Counted from the first letter of the stretch, positions 45,722 through 55,759 are shown. The stretch is 64,000 bases of DNA from Gracilibacillus kekensis (GCF_900143085.1 NZ_FRCZ01000003.1:417818-481817); one strand, 5' to 3'. Translations and numbers: made by a program. Notes: a model not told the origin generated them from the sequence alone.

Positions 45722-46540
45722 ATGGTAAAAAAGGTTAGATTAGATCAATTAATTTTCGACCGTGGCTTAAGCGACTCACGGGAAAAAGCAAAGAGAACAA
45801 TAATGGCTGGTTTGGTTTTTTCTAATGGACAAAGATTAGATAAACCTGGAACAAAAGTAGAAGAAGACATTTTAATTGACATAAAGGGGAAAGCTCTTCC
45901 GTATGTTGGCCGAGGTGGACTTAAATTAGCTAAAGCCATAGAATATTTTGAATTAGATTTAAAAGAAAAAGTCATGATTGATGTGGGTTCTTCTACTGGT
46001 GGTTTTACAGATTGTGCTCTGCAAAATGGCGTGAAGATGAGCTATGCAATCGATGTCGGCTACAACCAATTAGACTGGAAATTACGAAATGATCCGAGGG
46101 TTATTGTGATGGAAAGAACTAATTTCCGATATGTGACTCCAGAAGATTTAAAAAAGGAAATCCCGAACTTTGCTAGTGTTGATGTATCTTTTATATCCTT
46201 AAAATTAATATTACCACCACTGTTTGATTTATTAGATCAAAACAGTCAAGCAGTAATACTTATAAAACCTCAATTTGAAGCAGGTAAAGAACAGGTTGGA
46301 AAAAAAGGGATAGTGAGAGACCCCAAAGTGCATTTTGACGTATTACAACGAATTTTAAGATTCGCACAGACGATCGGATTTAAAATTAGTGAGTTAACTT
46401 ATTCACCGATAACAGGCGGTGATGGTAATATCGAATATTTAGCACTTCTTCATAAAACTAACAGTGTTACAGAGGAAAAAAACGTTGAAGATTTGGCTAA
46501 AATGGTGGTAGATGATTCACATAAAGATTTAGATCACTAA
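45722..46540 (+). CDS. tlyA: TlyA family rRNA 2'-O-methyltransferase/hemolysin-like (YqxC)
   Basis: 272 residues. N-terminal S4 RNA-binding domain (1-65; [20 protein letters not shown]) and FtsJ-like Rossmann domain with SAM motif [16 protein letters not shown] near 85-100 and [13 protein letters not shown]. TlyA methylates ribosomal RNA in mycobacteria; the Bacillus target is unproven. Starts 6 bases after dxs. A terminator follows. Confidence 0.93.
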   Translation: MVKKVRLDQLIFDRGLSDSREKAKRTIMAGLVFSNGQRLDKPGTKVEEDILIDIKGKALPYVGRGGLKLAKAIEYFELDLKEKVMIDVGSSTGGFTDCALQNGVKMSYAIDVGYNQLDWKLRNDPRVIVMERTNFRYVTPEDLKKEIPNFASVDVSFISLKLILPPLFDLLDQNSQAVILIKPQFEAGKEQVGKKGIVRDPKVHFDVLQRILRFAQTIGFKISELTYSPITGGDGNIEYLALLHKTNSVTEEKNVEDLAKMVVDDSHKDLDH

Positions 46541-46546
46541 TAGGAT

Positions 46547-46575
46547 TGGACTACCATTTTTAGTAGTCCATTTTG
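46547..46575 (+). terminator. terminator after tlyA
   Basis: TGGACTAC and GTAGTCCA form an 8-bp stem with an 8-base loop and a short T run, ending the isoprenoid operon. Confidence 0.75.
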
Positions 46576-46607
46576 TTATGAATAAAGAATTGGTGGAGGA
46601 AAGTCAA

Positions 46608-47057
46608 ATGAATAAAGCACAAAGGCACATAAAAATTCGTGAATTAATTACGGACAGTGAAATAGAGACGCAGGATGAATTAGTCGAAGAACTTAGGAGT
46701 CAAGGCTATGGAATCACACAGGCGACAATATCACGTGACATTAAGGAATTACATCTTGTAAAAGTACCTACAGCAGATGGAAGATATAAATACAGTTTAC
46801 CTGCTGATCAAAAATTTAATCCATTAAATAAGTTACGCCGATTTATCATGGATGCATTTATAAGTATTGATACAGCTACTCATTTTATTGTAATGAAAAC
46901 ATTACCAGGAAATGCTCAAGCAATGGGTGCACTGATTGACAATTTAGGTTGGGAAGAGATTGTAGGCAGTATTTGTGGTGATGATACGATATTAATTATA
47001 TGTAAGACGACAGAAGAAGCAGAAGCACTGAAAGAAAAATTTCTAGGAATGCTATAG
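46608..47057 (+). CDS. argR: arginine repressor ArgR/AhrC
   Basis: 149 residues, the usual AhrC length. N-terminal winged helix ([33 protein letters not shown]) and C-terminal hexamerisation/arginine domain with [14 protein letters not shown] and [14 protein letters not shown]. It represses arginine synthesis and activates catabolism. ATG 46608 has GGAGG 8 bases upstream; an earlier ATG at 46578 is rejected. recN is 16 bases downstream. Confidence 0.96.
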   Translation: MNKAQRHIKIRELITDSEIETQDELVEELRSQGYGITQATISRDIKELHLVKVPTADGRYKYSLPADQKFNPLNKLRRFIMDAFISIDTATHFIVMKTLPGNAQAMGALIDNLGWEEIVGSICGDDTILIICKTTEEAEALKEKFLGML

Positions 47058-47073
47058 TAAAGGTGGTGCGCAT

Positions 47074-48792
47074 ATGTTAACCGAATTATCGATTAAAAAT
47101 TTTGCTATAATTGATGAGCTATCCATCCATTTTCAATCAGGATTGACTGTTTTGACAGGTGAAACCGGTGCCGGAAAATCAATTATAATTGATGCTTTAG
47201 GACTTTTAGTTGGAGGCAGAGGGTCAGTAGAATTTGTACGTCACGGAGAGAAAAAAGCAGAACTAGAAGGATTGTTTATTATCGAGGATAACTTACATCC
47301 TATTTATCAAAAAACAAAAGATTTTGGAATCGATATTATGGATGACCATATGCTTGTACTTCACCGAACAATCTCGCACACAGGAAAAAGTATTTGTCGT
47401 ATTAATGGAAAGTTAACAACTTTGGCTATTCTAAAAGAAATTGGACAGACAATACTCGATATTCACAGTCAGCATGAAACACAGTCATTACTTGATAAAG
47501 ATAAACATATTGAATTGCTGGATTATTTTCACGAGTCGAATCATCCACAATTTAAAAAGGATTACAAGAAATTGTACAAGCAGTGGAAAGAATTAAAAAG
47601 TAAGTATGATGCAAACAATAAGAACGAACAAGAACTTGCTCAACGAATTGATCTATTAGAGTTTCAACTTAATGAAATACAAAATGCTGAGTTAGAACCT
47701 AATGAAGATGAAGTATTAACGGATGAACGAAATGAACTACATCATTTTGAAAGCATTCATCAGAATATGAATGATGCGTATAATGCATTACATGGTGAAC
47801 AAAAAGGTTTAGATTGGCTATCCCATGCATCCAATAATTTGGAGGAAGCTGGCGACCACAATAAGGAAATCCAAAATATGCATCAGCAATTTGTTGACCA
47901 TTACTTTATGATTGAAGAGTTATCGTATCAAATTCGACAGCATCTTGACCAAATGGATTATGAACCGGGACGATTAGAAATAATCGAATCGCGATTACAT
48001 GAAATTGATCAATTAAAAAGGAAATATGGTCAATCGGTTGAAGAAATTATGACCTATAGTGCAAAAATAGAAGAAGAATTAGAGGAAATAAAACACCGTG
48101 ATCATCATCTATCCAATTTACAAGAAACATTAAAAGAAATTGGCAATGACTTATTAATCGAAGCCAAAGAATTGCACAAAATTCGTTTGCGTGCTGCAAA
48201 AGAGTTAGAAAAAGCTGTTTTATCAGAACTGAAGGACTTATATTTAGAAAAAACCATTTTTCAAGTAGATGTAACATATTCCAAATCTGAAGCAGGGTTC
48301 TCCTTTGAAGGTGTCAAAGTTTTACCAAAAAATAATGGTATTAATCAGGTTCAATTTTTGATCTCTACAAATCCTGGTGAACCTGTTAAGGAACTAGATA
48401 AAATAGCCTCTGGTGGTGAAATGTCTCGAATTATGCTTGCTTTAAAAAATATTTTCTCCAAACATCAAAGAATTACTAGTGTTATTTTTGATGAAGTTGA
48501 TACTGGTGTCAGTGGTCGTGTAGCACAGTCAATGGCAGAAAAAATATATAACATTTCGAGTGGATCACAAGTATTATGTATTACACATTTACCACAAGTG
48601 GCATCTATAGCAGATACTCATTTAAGAATCGAAAAACAGATTCAAAATGATCGCACAAGTACTTTAATTCATGAATTGTCATTTAATGAACGAATAGATG
48701 AAATCGGTAAAATGATTACAGGTGCTGAACTAACGGAAGCTTCACGCACCCATGCTAAAGAATTAATCGAAATGAATCACAAAGAAAAATAG
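47074..48792 (+). CDS. recN: DNA repair protein RecN
   Basis: 572 residues, SMC-like ATPase for double-strand break repair. Walker A TGETGAGKSIIIDAL at 29-43, two coiled-coil stretches (about 160-360), signature LDKIASGGEMSRIMLALK near 440, Walker B VIFDEVDTGVSG, and THLPQVAS. The argR-recN arrangement is conserved in Firmicutes. Length is normal. Confidence 0.97.
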   Translation: MLTELSIKNFAIIDELSIHFQSGLTVLTGETGAGKSIIIDALGLLVGGRGSVEFVRHGEKKAELEGLFIIEDNLHPIYQKTKDFGIDIMDDHMLVLHRTISHTGKSICRINGKLTTLAILKEIGQTILDIHSQHETQSLLDKDKHIELLDYFHESNHPQFKKDYKKLYKQWKELKSKYDANNKNEQELAQRIDLLEFQLNEIQNAELEPNEDEVLTDERNELHHFESIHQNMNDAYNALHGEQKGLDWLSHASNNLEEAGDHNKEIQNMHQQFVDHYFMIEELSYQIRQHLDQMDYEPGRLEIIESRLHEIDQLKRKYGQSVEEIMTYSAKIEEELEEIKHRDHHLSNLQETLKEIGNDLLIEAKELHKIRLRAAKELEKAVLSELKDLYLEKTIFQVDVTYSKSEAGFSFEGVKVLPKNNGINQVQFLISTNPGEPVKELDKIASGGEMSRIMLALKNIFSKHQRITSVIFDEVDTGVSGRVAQSMAEKIYNISSGSQVLCITHLPQVASIADTHLRIEKQIQNDRTSTLIHELSFNERIDEIGKMITGAELTEASRTHAKELIEMNHKEK

Positions 48793-48862
48793 TATTCGCA
48801 ATAATCATTTCTACAAGTGGAAATCTTCACCCGATTTTGTTATGTTTAACGGGTTTAAAAAG

Positions 48863-48921
48863 CCCTCCTTAAGGTCAAATTAATGATACAGATCAAAAAC
48901 AGTCTGTATTTACAAGGAGGG
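48863..48921 (+). promoter_or_regulatory. leader stem that could mask the spoIVB ribosome site
   Basis: CCCTCCTT (48863-48870) is fully complementary to AAGGAGGG (48914-48921), the spoIVB ribosome-binding site. Between them ATACAGA (48886-48892) and TCTGTAT (48903-48909) form an inner stem. If transcribed together the ribosome site would be buried. The transcript start is unknown. Confidence 0.45.
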
Positions 48922-48928
48922 TGATGTT

Positions 48929-50224
48929 GTGAAAAATAATTTTTTAAGAAAAACGATAGGATTAATACTCCTTGTCACATTAATTGTACTTCCATGGTAT
49001 ACACCATTTCAAATATACCTTTCCATCCCAAATCAGATCGAAACTTTTTCGCAATCAAAGACAATTGAATTACCAAGGGTGAGTGAAAATATAACTGTAA
49101 CTTCCTTGAAGCAAGAAAAAGTTGAACATGCAACAGATTTATCAACATATTCTCTAGAAGAGAGTGGAAATGATGAATTAACATATACTGTAGCAAACTT
49201 TCCTGTCAAGAAAGTAAACGTCGAAGTTTATGATGATTTTAGCATTATTCCTGGTGGTCAATCTATAGGTATAAATTTAGAAACGCAAGGTGTGCTTGTA
49301 GTGGGTCATCATTTAATCTCTACTGATGACGGTGACATTTCACCTGGTGAAAATGCAAATATTCAGGTTGGAGATAATATCGTTTCCATTAATGGAACCT
49401 CGATTAAAAAAATGGAAGATGTCGCTCCACTGGTAGAAGATGCTGGTAAAAAAGAAGAACCTTTAAAAGTTGAAATAAAACGAGGTAACAAAAAAATTAC
49501 TACTGATTTACAACCAGTGTATGATGTGAACGAGAAAGATTATCGCATCGGTCTTTATATTCGTGATTCAGCCGCTGGTATAGGTACGATGACTTTTTAT
49601 GATCCAAACACTAAAAAATATGGTGCATTAGGACATATTATTTCAGATATGGATACCAGAAAACCTGTTGAAATTAATGATGGCTCAATTGTCAGGTCTC
49701 AAATTACAGATATAAAAAAAGGAGAGCATGGAATCCCTGGAGAAAAGAAAGCTGATTTCGTCTTAGATGATGCACAAATGGGTGACATTACTAAAAACTC
49801 ACCGTTTGGCATATTTGGAACATTAAAAGAGCCGTTAGAACAAAATAATGGTAAGTGGTCAAAACCAATGCCTATCGCTCTTCCAAATGAAGTAGAAGAA
49901 GGACCAGCTAAAATTTTAACGGTCATCGATGGAGAGAAAATAGAAGCATTTGATGTAAAGGTTGTAAACAGTATCAAGCAGTCAGCACCTGCTACAAAAG
50001 GTATTATCCTAGAGATTACGGATAAGCGATTATTAGATGCGACCGGTGGGATTGTCCAAGGGATGAGTGGCAGTCCAATCATCCAAAATGATAAAGTTAT
50101 CGGTGCTGTAACACATGTATTTGTAAATGATCCAACAAGTGGATATGGTGTACACATTGAATGGATGTTAAATGAGGCAGGTATCGATATATACAAACAA
50201 GAGAATAAGCAAAAAGCAAGTTAG
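48929..50224 (+). CDS. spoIVB: SpoIVB serine peptidase
   Basis: 431 residues. N-terminal membrane helix/signal (about 5-28), PDZ domain (about 105-180, [15 protein letters not shown] to [14 protein letters not shown]), and S55 peptidase domain with catalytic His in [10 protein letters not shown] and Ser in [10 protein letters not shown]. Made in the forespore, it is secreted and cleaves SpoIVFA to start pro-sigma-K processing. Starts with GTG 48929 and AAGGAGGGTG upstream. spo0A follows, as in B. subtilis. Confidence 0.95.
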   Translation: MKNNFLRKTIGLILLVTLIVLPWYTPFQIYLSIPNQIETFSQSKTIELPRVSENITVTSLKQEKVEHATDLSTYSLEESGNDELTYTVANFPVKKVNVEVYDDFSIIPGGQSIGINLETQGVLVVGHHLISTDDGDISPGENANIQVGDNIVSINGTSIKKMEDVAPLVEDAGKKEEPLKVEIKRGNKKITTDLQPVYDVNEKDYRIGLYIRDSAAGIGTMTFYDPNTKKYGALGHIISDMDTRKPVEINDGSIVRSQITDIKKGEHGIPGEKKADFVLDDAQMGDITKNSPFGIFGTLKEPLEQNNGKWSKPMPIALPNEVEEGPAKILTVIDGEKIEAFDVKVVNSIKQSAPATKGIILEITDKRLLDATGGIVQGMSGSPIIQNDKVIGAVTHVFVNDPTSGYGVHIEWMLNEAGIDIYKQENKQKAS

Positions 50225-50240
50225 TTAAAATTTACATTTT

Positions 50241-50275
50241 AGAGAAACAGTTCGAAGGTACTGTTTCTCTTTTTG
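50241..50275 (+). terminator. spoIVB terminator
   Basis: AGAGAAACAG and CTGTTTCTCT pair perfectly around a 10-base loop and run into TTTTT. Confidence 0.9.
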
Positions 50276-50305
50276 TTTTTATAGAGAATTTTAAGAAACG
50301 AGCAA

Positions 50306-50334
50306 TTGCAGTTAATAGCAAAATTTGTTATGAT
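50306..50334 (+). promoter_or_regulatory. sigma-A-type promoter of spo0A
   Basis: TTGCAG (50306-50311), 17-base spacer, TATGAT (50329-50334). Corresponds in position to the vegetative promoter (Pv) of B. subtilis spo0A. Confidence 0.6.
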
Positions 50335-50347
50335 ATTATAAAGATTT

Positions 50348-50354
50348 TTCGACA
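50348..50354 (-). promoter_or_regulatory. 0A-box, minus strand
   Basis: TTCGACA, reverse complement of TGTCGAA, an exact match to the Spo0A-binding consensus TGNCGAA. It lies about 14 bases after the -10 element of the spo0A promoter, where binding would block it. Confidence 0.6.
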
Positions 50355-50416
50355 TATCTACTATTTAAAAGAAAAATATTTTTTTTGATCTGGGAAAGAA
50401 GGATTTTTCTTCCTTT

Positions 50417-50423
50417 TGTCGAA
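50417..50423 (+). promoter_or_regulatory. 0A-box, plus strand
   Basis: TGTCGAA, an exact match to the Spo0A-binding consensus, 53 bases before the spo0A start codon and 69 bases from the first 0A-box. Confidence 0.6.
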
Positions 50424-50475
50424 AACATTAGATATGGTCAAAATTGTTAGCTTAAGATTTGAAGGAGGAACTTTT

Positions 50476-51255
50476 TTGGAAAAGACAAAGGTTTTGTTAG
50501 TAGATGATAATCGTGAACTCGTGGATTTGATGGATGATTACTTGCTAGATCAAAATGACATCGAAGTAGTAGGTAAGGCGTATAATGGGAAAGAATGTCT
50601 GGATAATATTGAAGAATTTAATCCTGACGTTGTGGTATTAGATATTATTATGCCTCATATAGATGGATTGGCAGTATTATCCAAGTTAAAACAAAATGAG
50701 AAAACGAAACATATTAATGTTATTATGCTTACCGCTTTTGGCCAAGAAGAGGTTACTAAAAAGGCTGTTGGTCTAGGTGCATCTTATTTTATCTTAAAAC
50801 CATTTGATTTAGAACACCTTGCAGAACAAATAAGACAAGTTCATGGTATCGAAACTGCGGTACATAACGAAAAAAAATCAAATCACAGTCAACAAAGAAA
50901 GTTCGATTTGGAAGCGAGTATTACACACATTATTCACGAAATTGGAGTACCAGCTCATATTAAAGGCTACATGTATTTACGAGAAGCAATAACGATGGTA
51001 TATAATGATATAGAGTTATTAGGTTCAATCACAAAAGTTCTTTATCCAGATATTGCAACCAAATTCAATACAACAGCTTCAAGAGTGGAACGTGCTATAC
51101 GCCATGCTATTGAAGTTGCGTGGAGTAGAGGTAATATGGAATCTATTTCTTCGTTATTTGGTTATACTGTCAGTGTATCAAAAGCAAAACCTACCAATTC
51201 AGAGTTCATCGCAATGGTTGCTGACCGGTTACGATTAGAGCATAGAGCTAGTTAA
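50476..51255 (+). CDS. spo0A: sporulation master regulator Spo0A
   Basis: 259 residues. Receiver domain (1-120) with acidic D10-D11, phosphoacceptor D56 in VVLDIIMP and Lys in YFILKPFD; a linker; and the DNA-binding domain (about 140-259) with [22 protein letters not shown] and [20 protein letters not shown] 50476 is chosen because AAGGAGG lies just upstream; the open frame runs further left but without a ribosome site. Preceded by a promoter with two 0A-boxes, suggesting autoregulation. Confidence 0.97.
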   Translation: MEKTKVLLVDDNRELVDLMDDYLLDQNDIEVVGKAYNGKECLDNIEEFNPDVVVLDIIMPHIDGLAVLSKLKQNEKTKHINVIMLTAFGQEEVTKKAVGLGASYFILKPFDLEHLAEQIRQVHGIETAVHNEKKSNHSQQRKFDLEASITHIIHEIGVPAHIKGYMYLREAITMVYNDIELLGSITKVLYPDIATKFNTTASRVERAIRHAIEVAWSRGNMESISSLFGYTVSVSKAKPTNSEFIAMVADRLRLEHRAS

Positions 51256-51258
51256 TTG

Positions 51259-51296
51259 AAAACACACTTGCATTTGGATGTGCAAGTGTGTTTTTA
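51259..51296 (+). terminator. spo0A terminator
   Basis: AACACACTTGCA and TGCAAGTGTGTT pair around a short loop and run into T residues, right after spo0A. Confidence 0.9.
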
Positions 51297-51341
51297 TCTT
51301 ATTTTATCTCCTTGTGTAGCAACGTGTTTGCCAGAAAGAAA

Positions 51342-52451
51342 TCAGTTCTGGTTTTCATCCCGTTGTTTTTCCATTGCCCAAAATGGATTGCTTTCGTTAT
51401 CTAAATAAAGTGATCTAGACGGGAAAGCAATTGATACTTCTGCCTCTTCCAAAATCTCCATGATCTTAAAATTAACTTTTTCTTTTACAGTCAAATATTC
51501 GCCCCATGCAATCGTATTAGTAAAGAAATATAACATAATATCTAAACTACTATCGCTGTATTCTGAGAATTGAACAAATATTGTTTCTTGATGAATATCA
51601 TCATTGTTTTCCAGGTAATCTCTAATTTCATGTAAAACTTTTTGTAATTGCTCTTTAGAGGTATTGTATTCAACACCTAAGTTGAAGAAAATTTGTCTTT
51701 TACCCATTTCACTCCAATTTGTAATAGGTTCATTGGATAGTGTGGAGTTAGGAATAGTGATTAAAGAGTCTGCAAAAGTACGTACGATTGTACTTCGAAA
51801 GCTTATATCTTCTACAATTCCTTCGACGCTAGGACTTTCAATCCAGTCTCCTAATGAAAAAGGTTTCTCTGTAATAATTACTACTCCACCAAACAAGTTT
51901 TTTATAACTTCTTGTGCTGCAAGTGCAAAGGCGAGACCACCCAATCCAAGCCCTGCTACAAATCCGCTGACTTCGTACCCGAATTCTTGTGCAACGACAC
52001 TTATGCTGATCGCAATAATAATGACTCGAACTGCTTTTGATAAGAATGGAATAAGAATTTGATCAATTTCCACATTGATTCTGTCGCTTATTTTCATAAA
52101 GAGTAAAGAAGTGCTTGAAGAAAGGTTATAAAGCCACCAAGCGATTACAATTATAACAGATACACGGTTTATACTTTCGAATAGATCATTATCTTGATCC
52201 AAATATGGAAAATAATCCACAGCAATGTATACACCTATGATCACAAATAATACTCGTAGTGGCTTTTCAAACGCCTTTAAAGCGTGATTTAATAATTCAG
52301 TTTTTTCCGTATTAGATAGTCTTAAAAATAAGTAAAAAATGTATTTAATAAATACTTTTCTAATAATGAAAGCAATTAATATTATTCCTAAACTAATTGC
52401 CATATTTACGTAATCCTCATATGTAATACTCTCCCAAAATCTCCAGTTCAA
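51342..52451 (-). CDS. MscS-family mechanosensitive channel
   Basis: 369 residues. Four to five membrane helices in the first 180 residues, then the MscS pore helix and beta domain: GLGGLAFALAAQEVIKNLFGG (pore-lining Gly/Ala pattern), EKPFSLGDWIESPSVEGIVEDISFRSTIVRT and ITIPNSTLSNEPITNWS. Opens under membrane tension to release solutes on osmotic downshock, useful in a salt-adapted organism. The C-terminal cytoplasmic cage ends normally. Convergent with spo0A. Confidence 0.93.
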   Translation of the reverse strand: MNWRFWESITYEDYVNMAISLGIILIAFIIRKVFIKYIFYLFLRLSNTEKTELLNHALKAFEKPLRVLFVIIGVYIAVDYFPYLDQDNDLFESINRVSVIIVIAWWLYNLSSSTSLLFMKISDRINVEIDQILIPFLSKAVRVIIIAISISVVAQEFGYEVSGFVAGLGLGGLAFALAAQEVIKNLFGGVVIITEKPFSLGDWIESPSVEGIVEDISFRSTIVRTFADSLITIPNSTLSNEPITNWSEMGKRQIFFNLGVEYNTSKEQLQKVLHEIRDYLENNDDIHQETIFVQFSEYSDSSLDIMLYFFTNTIAWGEYLTVKEKVNFKIMEILEEAEVSIAFPSRSLYLDNESNPFWAMEKQRDENQN

Positions 52452-52582
52452 AAGTTAACCCTCCAGCTTCTCTAAATTATATAGATACTTTATCACGATA
52501 TAATTTTATTTCCAACTATTTATCATGAATACTTTTGCATATTCTACTTAAACTATGAAAAATGAATAAGGAGTGAGCGAAT

Positions 52583-53176
52583 ATGAAAAAAATAGCTTTA
52601 TTAAGTTTATTGTTGTTTCTCGTACCGATTCATACCCTTTTAGCGGCAACTCATACAGTGCAACCGGGAGAAAGTCTCTGGAAAATATCATTAAAATATA
52701 AAGTAGGATTATCTGAAATAATTGAAGCAAATCAACAAATAAATAATCCAGACTTAATTTATCCGAATCAAAAAGTGACAATTCCACAAATTGATCAAAT
52801 AAAAAGGATTGAACATCAAGTGATTCAGTATACGAATGCAGAACGGGAAAAGCTTGGTTTAGCACCTTTAAGACCTGATTGGCAATTATCACGTGTAGCC
52901 CGTTATAAATCAAGAGATATGGAAAAAAATAACTATTTTAGTCATCAAAGTCCTACATATGGATCTCCTTTTAACATGATGAGTGATTTTAATATTAATT
53001 ATCAATCAGCTGCAGAAAACATTGCTAGAGGTCAGGAAACGCCGTATCAAGTAGTACAAGCTTGGATGAATTCCAGTGGGCATCGTGCCAATATTGTCAA
53101 CCAAAATTATACACATATCGGTGTTGGTTATGTAAGGGACGGCAATTATTGGACACAAATGTTTATTTCTAAGTAA
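52583..53176 (+). CDS. secreted LysM-CAP domain protein
   Basis: 197 residues. Signal peptide (1-21, cleavage near LLAATHT), one LysM repeat (HTVQPGESLWKISLKYKVG through YPNQKVTIPQ, about 23-66), then a CAP/SCP domain (about 75-195) with YTNAEREKLGLAPL, NYFSHQSPTYGSPF, AAENIARG and HRANIVN. LysM binds peptidoglycan; Bacillus relatives such as YkwD/SafA-associated proteins are spore or wall linked. Its role is unknown. ATG 52583 follows AAGGAG. Confidence 0.9.
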   Translation: MKKIALLSLLLFLVPIHTLLAATHTVQPGESLWKISLKYKVGLSEIIEANQQINNPDLIYPNQKVTIPQIDQIKRIEHQVIQYTNAEREKLGLAPLRPDWQLSRVARYKSRDMEKNNYFSHQSPTYGSPFNMMSDFNINYQSAAENIARGQETPYQVVQAWMNSSGHRANIVNQNYTHIGVGYVRDGNYWTQMFISK

Positions 53177-53374
53177 GTGTTGATACGTAAAAAGCTTTCT
53201 AGCTTTATATGTTCTTATTTAATCCAGAATTTTAAGAAATTAAGCGTCTCACTGAGATACACTGTAATATTCTCCAATATTTATGCGCTTAGACGCTACT
53301 TTTCTTTAACAATTTTGTGAAAAGTATGATACTATTTTTTATGGTATAAAAATAATTATTGGAGAGGTTAAAAC

Positions 53375-54721
53375 ATGAAAGTAGCTAAATTCGGAGGAAG
53401 TTCAGTGGCAAATGCTGAACAATTACAGAAAGTTGCAAATATTATTCAAGATGATAAAGACAGAAAAGTGATTGTTGTTTCAGCACCTGGAAAGAGATTT
53501 TCAGATGATGTAAAAGTTACAGATTTACTTATCGCGTTAGGTGAAGCTTACTTCAAAAAACAGCCATATGAAGAAGAATTGCAAACCGTTTTAAATCGAT
53601 TCCAGGAAATTACTTCAGAGTTAAAAATCTCAGATCAAATTATTCATGATATTAAAGATGGAGTTCAAGGAATACTAGCGTCGAATGATAGTGATGCATT
53701 AAAAATGGATGCTTTAAAGGCGACAGGAGAAGATTCTTTAGCAAAAGTGTTAAGTGCTTACCTACAATCACTTGGTCTGGAAGCAACATATTTAAACCCG
53801 CAAGAAGCTGGCATTATAGTTAGCGATACACCAGGTAGTGCACAGATTTTGGAAGAAAGTTATGAATATATATACAAATTACGTGATCGCAATGAAATCG
53901 TGGTAATTCCAGGGTTTTTCGGTTATTCTACAAGCGGTAAATTAATTACCTTTTCTCGTGGCGGGTCTGATATAACTGGTTCCATAGTAGCAGCTGGTGT
54001 AAAAGCAGAGTTATATGAGAATTTTACTGATGTGGATTCCGTATATTGTGTAAACCCAACTATTGTTGAAAATCCAAAAGAGATTACTTCCCTAACATAT
54101 AAAGAGATGCGTGAGTTATCATATGCAGGCTTTTCCGTTTTTCATGATGAAGCACTTATTCCAGCTTTTAAAGCGGACATTCCGGTTTGTATAAAAAATA
54201 CTAACAACCCTCGTGGTATGGGAACCATAATCGTTTCTAAGAAAGAACCACAACCAAATCCTGTTGTTGGAATTGCTAGTGATACAGGTTTCATTAGTAT
54301 TTATGTAAGCAAATATTTAATGAATAGAGAATTAGGTTTTGGTCGTAAATTGTTAACGATTCTGGAAGATGAGGACATCTCCTTTGAGCACACACCGTCA
54401 GGTATTGATGATATTTCCGTGATTATTCGGGAATCCGTTTTGACTAAAGAAAAAGAAGAACGCATTATCGCTCGAATTAAAGAAGAATTAGATCCAGATA
54501 CAGTCAGTGTAGAACGTGACCTTGCTCTAATAATGGTAGTAGGGGAAGGGATGGATAGTACACTAGGATTAGCTGACAAAGCGACACATGCTTTTAATAA
54601 AGCACAAGTAAACATTGAGATGATGAACCAAGGTTCGTCTGAAGTATCCATGATGTTTGGAATCAAAGCAGATAAAGTAAATGAATCTGTTAAAGCGTTA
54701 TATGAAACATTTTTCGAATAA
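53375..54721 (+). CDS. yclM: aspartate kinase (YclM/aspartokinase III type)
   Basis: 448 residues. VAKFGGSSVANAEQL is the ATP/aspartate site, ITFSRGGSDITGSI and YENFTDVDSVY are catalytic-core motifs, and two ACT domains follow (about 295-445; GFISIYVSKYLMNRELGFG and LALIMVVGEGMD). First step for lysine, threonine, methionine and diaminopimelate. The long 448-residue form with this end resembles B. subtilis YclM (threonine-sensitive aspartokinase III) rather than LysC or DapG. No lysine riboswitch is seen upstream. Confidence 0.93.
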   Translation: MKVAKFGGSSVANAEQLQKVANIIQDDKDRKVIVVSAPGKRFSDDVKVTDLLIALGEAYFKKQPYEEELQTVLNRFQEITSELKISDQIIHDIKDGVQGILASNDSDALKMDALKATGEDSLAKVLSAYLQSLGLEATYLNPQEAGIIVSDTPGSAQILEESYEYIYKLRDRNEIVVIPGFFGYSTSGKLITFSRGGSDITGSIVAAGVKAELYENFTDVDSVYCVNPTIVENPKEITSLTYKEMRELSYAGFSVFHDEALIPAFKADIPVCIKNTNNPRGMGTIIVSKKEPQPNPVVGIASDTGFISIYVSKYLMNRELGFGRKLLTILEDEDISFEHTPSGIDDISVIIRESVLTKEKEERIIARIKEELDPDTVSVERDLALIMVVGEGMDSTLGLADKATHAFNKAQVNIEMMNQGSSEVSMMFGIKADKVNESVKALYETFFE

Positions 54722-54761
54722 GCATTACAAAAATGGCTCTGAATAAATATTTGATAATTAG

Positions 54762-54810
54762 AAAAATCCAAACGATGATTCGAACAGATCTCGATCACGT
54801 TTGGATTTTT
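54762..54810 (+). terminator. ATCCAAAC-type terminator after aspartate kinase
   Basis: AAAAATCCAAACG (54762-54774) and CGTTTGGATTTTT (54798-54810) pair perfectly; an inner CGA/TCG extends it. T run follows. Member of the recurring hairpin set. Confidence 0.8.
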
Positions 54811-54823
54811 TGTGTATTAGGAA

Positions 54824-55310
54824 GATACTACGCAATAACTGAATTGGTAATTATTAGATTTTATATATGCTTTGCAACCGCTTCGGCTTGCCCGTTTCCC
54901 TTTCCGCGGGTTTTTACCCAAAGCTAACTTTTTAAGCAAAGTTAGCTTAAAAAGTGGATCTTAGGATAAAAACATCCCACAGGAGTGAAAACGGACGCCT
55001 TCGCTTTTCTCTGCCCTTCAGCTAAAGCAAGAGGATGCATTTTTGCTTTTATCACCAGCTTTTGTGGTAATTATTTGTAGAAAGAACCAAAAATATTAGC
55101 ATTTACAAAAGTTGTAGAATTTCATTAAGCGTAGGCGCCCACTTCAACTCCTATGGGATCCTTTTTTCTGAAGATCCACTTTTTCATGCGTTTTTTGCAT
55201 GAAAAAGTTAGCTGAAGGAAAAAGCCCATGGAAAGGGAAGTGGGCAAGCCGGAGCGATTTTTAGCACAAACCTCATCTCAAAATTACCACCCCATTTATT
55301 GCGCAGTATC
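54824..55310. repeat. palindromic MITE-like element between aspartate kinase and yqzF
   Basis: 487 bases with 15-base terminal inverted repeats GATACTACGCAATAA and TTATTGCGCAGTATC (one mismatch). Two inverted modules: CGCTTCGGCTTGCCC to GGACGCCTTCGC on the left, GGCGCCCACTTCAACTCC to GCCGGAGCG on the right. Central hairpins differ (TTTTTAAGC/GCTTAAAAA left, CTTTTTCATG/CATGAAAAAG right). No gene. Confidence 0.8.
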
Positions 55311-55426
55311 CGTATATTGCGTAACAATACATGTTTGCATCATTTGAGATTTTAAATGAAGAAAAATGGCAAGTCTTAGGTTATTGAAAATTGTGTGTGT
55401 TTTTTGAAGAGTTTTTAAAACTACAT

Positions 55427-55466
55427 AAAAAAACAAGTAATCCTAATTGGAATACCTGTTGTTTTT
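55427..55466 (-). terminator. probable terminator of yqzF
   Basis: Imperfect pairing of AAAAACAAGTA with TACCTGTTGTTTTT around the yqzF stop; on the minus strand it continues into T residues. Confidence 0.4.
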
Positions 55467-55685
55467 ACCGCCTTTAATAAGTTGTCGTTTACGATCTCGG
55501 TGTAAGATAAAGCCACCAATAAAGTAGAGACCACCAATGAAAAGGCCAAGGCCTATTATAAATTGAACCACGATGTGTAGGAATATAGTCGTCAATTCAC
55601 CAAAAAATGCATCCCTCATTAGCTTGATGCCATAAGTAGCAAGCACCGCTGGTAATACTAAAATTAATAATGCAACAATTCTCAA
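55443..55685 (-). CDS. yqzF: DUF2627 family membrane protein (YqzF)
   Basis: 80 residues, two membrane helices (2-22, 35-58). ALLILVLPAVLATYGIKLMRDAFFG and GGFILHRDRKR match the DUF2627 family, next to bkdR in B. subtilis (yqzF). The start is TTG at 55685, with AGGAGG 7 bases upstream; a longer frame to 55775 runs into the divergent promoter and is rejected. Function unknown. Confidence 0.8.
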   Translation of the reverse strand: MRIVALLILVLPAVLATYGIKLMRDAFFGELTTIFLHIVVQFIIGLGLFIGGLYFIGGFILHRDRKRQLIKGGKNNRYSN

Positions 55686-55759
55686 AATATTTCCTCCTGT
55701 TAATGTTGAAAATAATATTATTATAGCAAAAATTAAAGATAAATCAAAATAACTATTTC

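Noticed and set aside
53177..53374. Possible lysine riboswitch before aspartate kinase
   Set aside because: The conserved lysine-aptamer core is not seen; only a loose GCGTCT/AGACGC inverted repeat with a 40-base loop.
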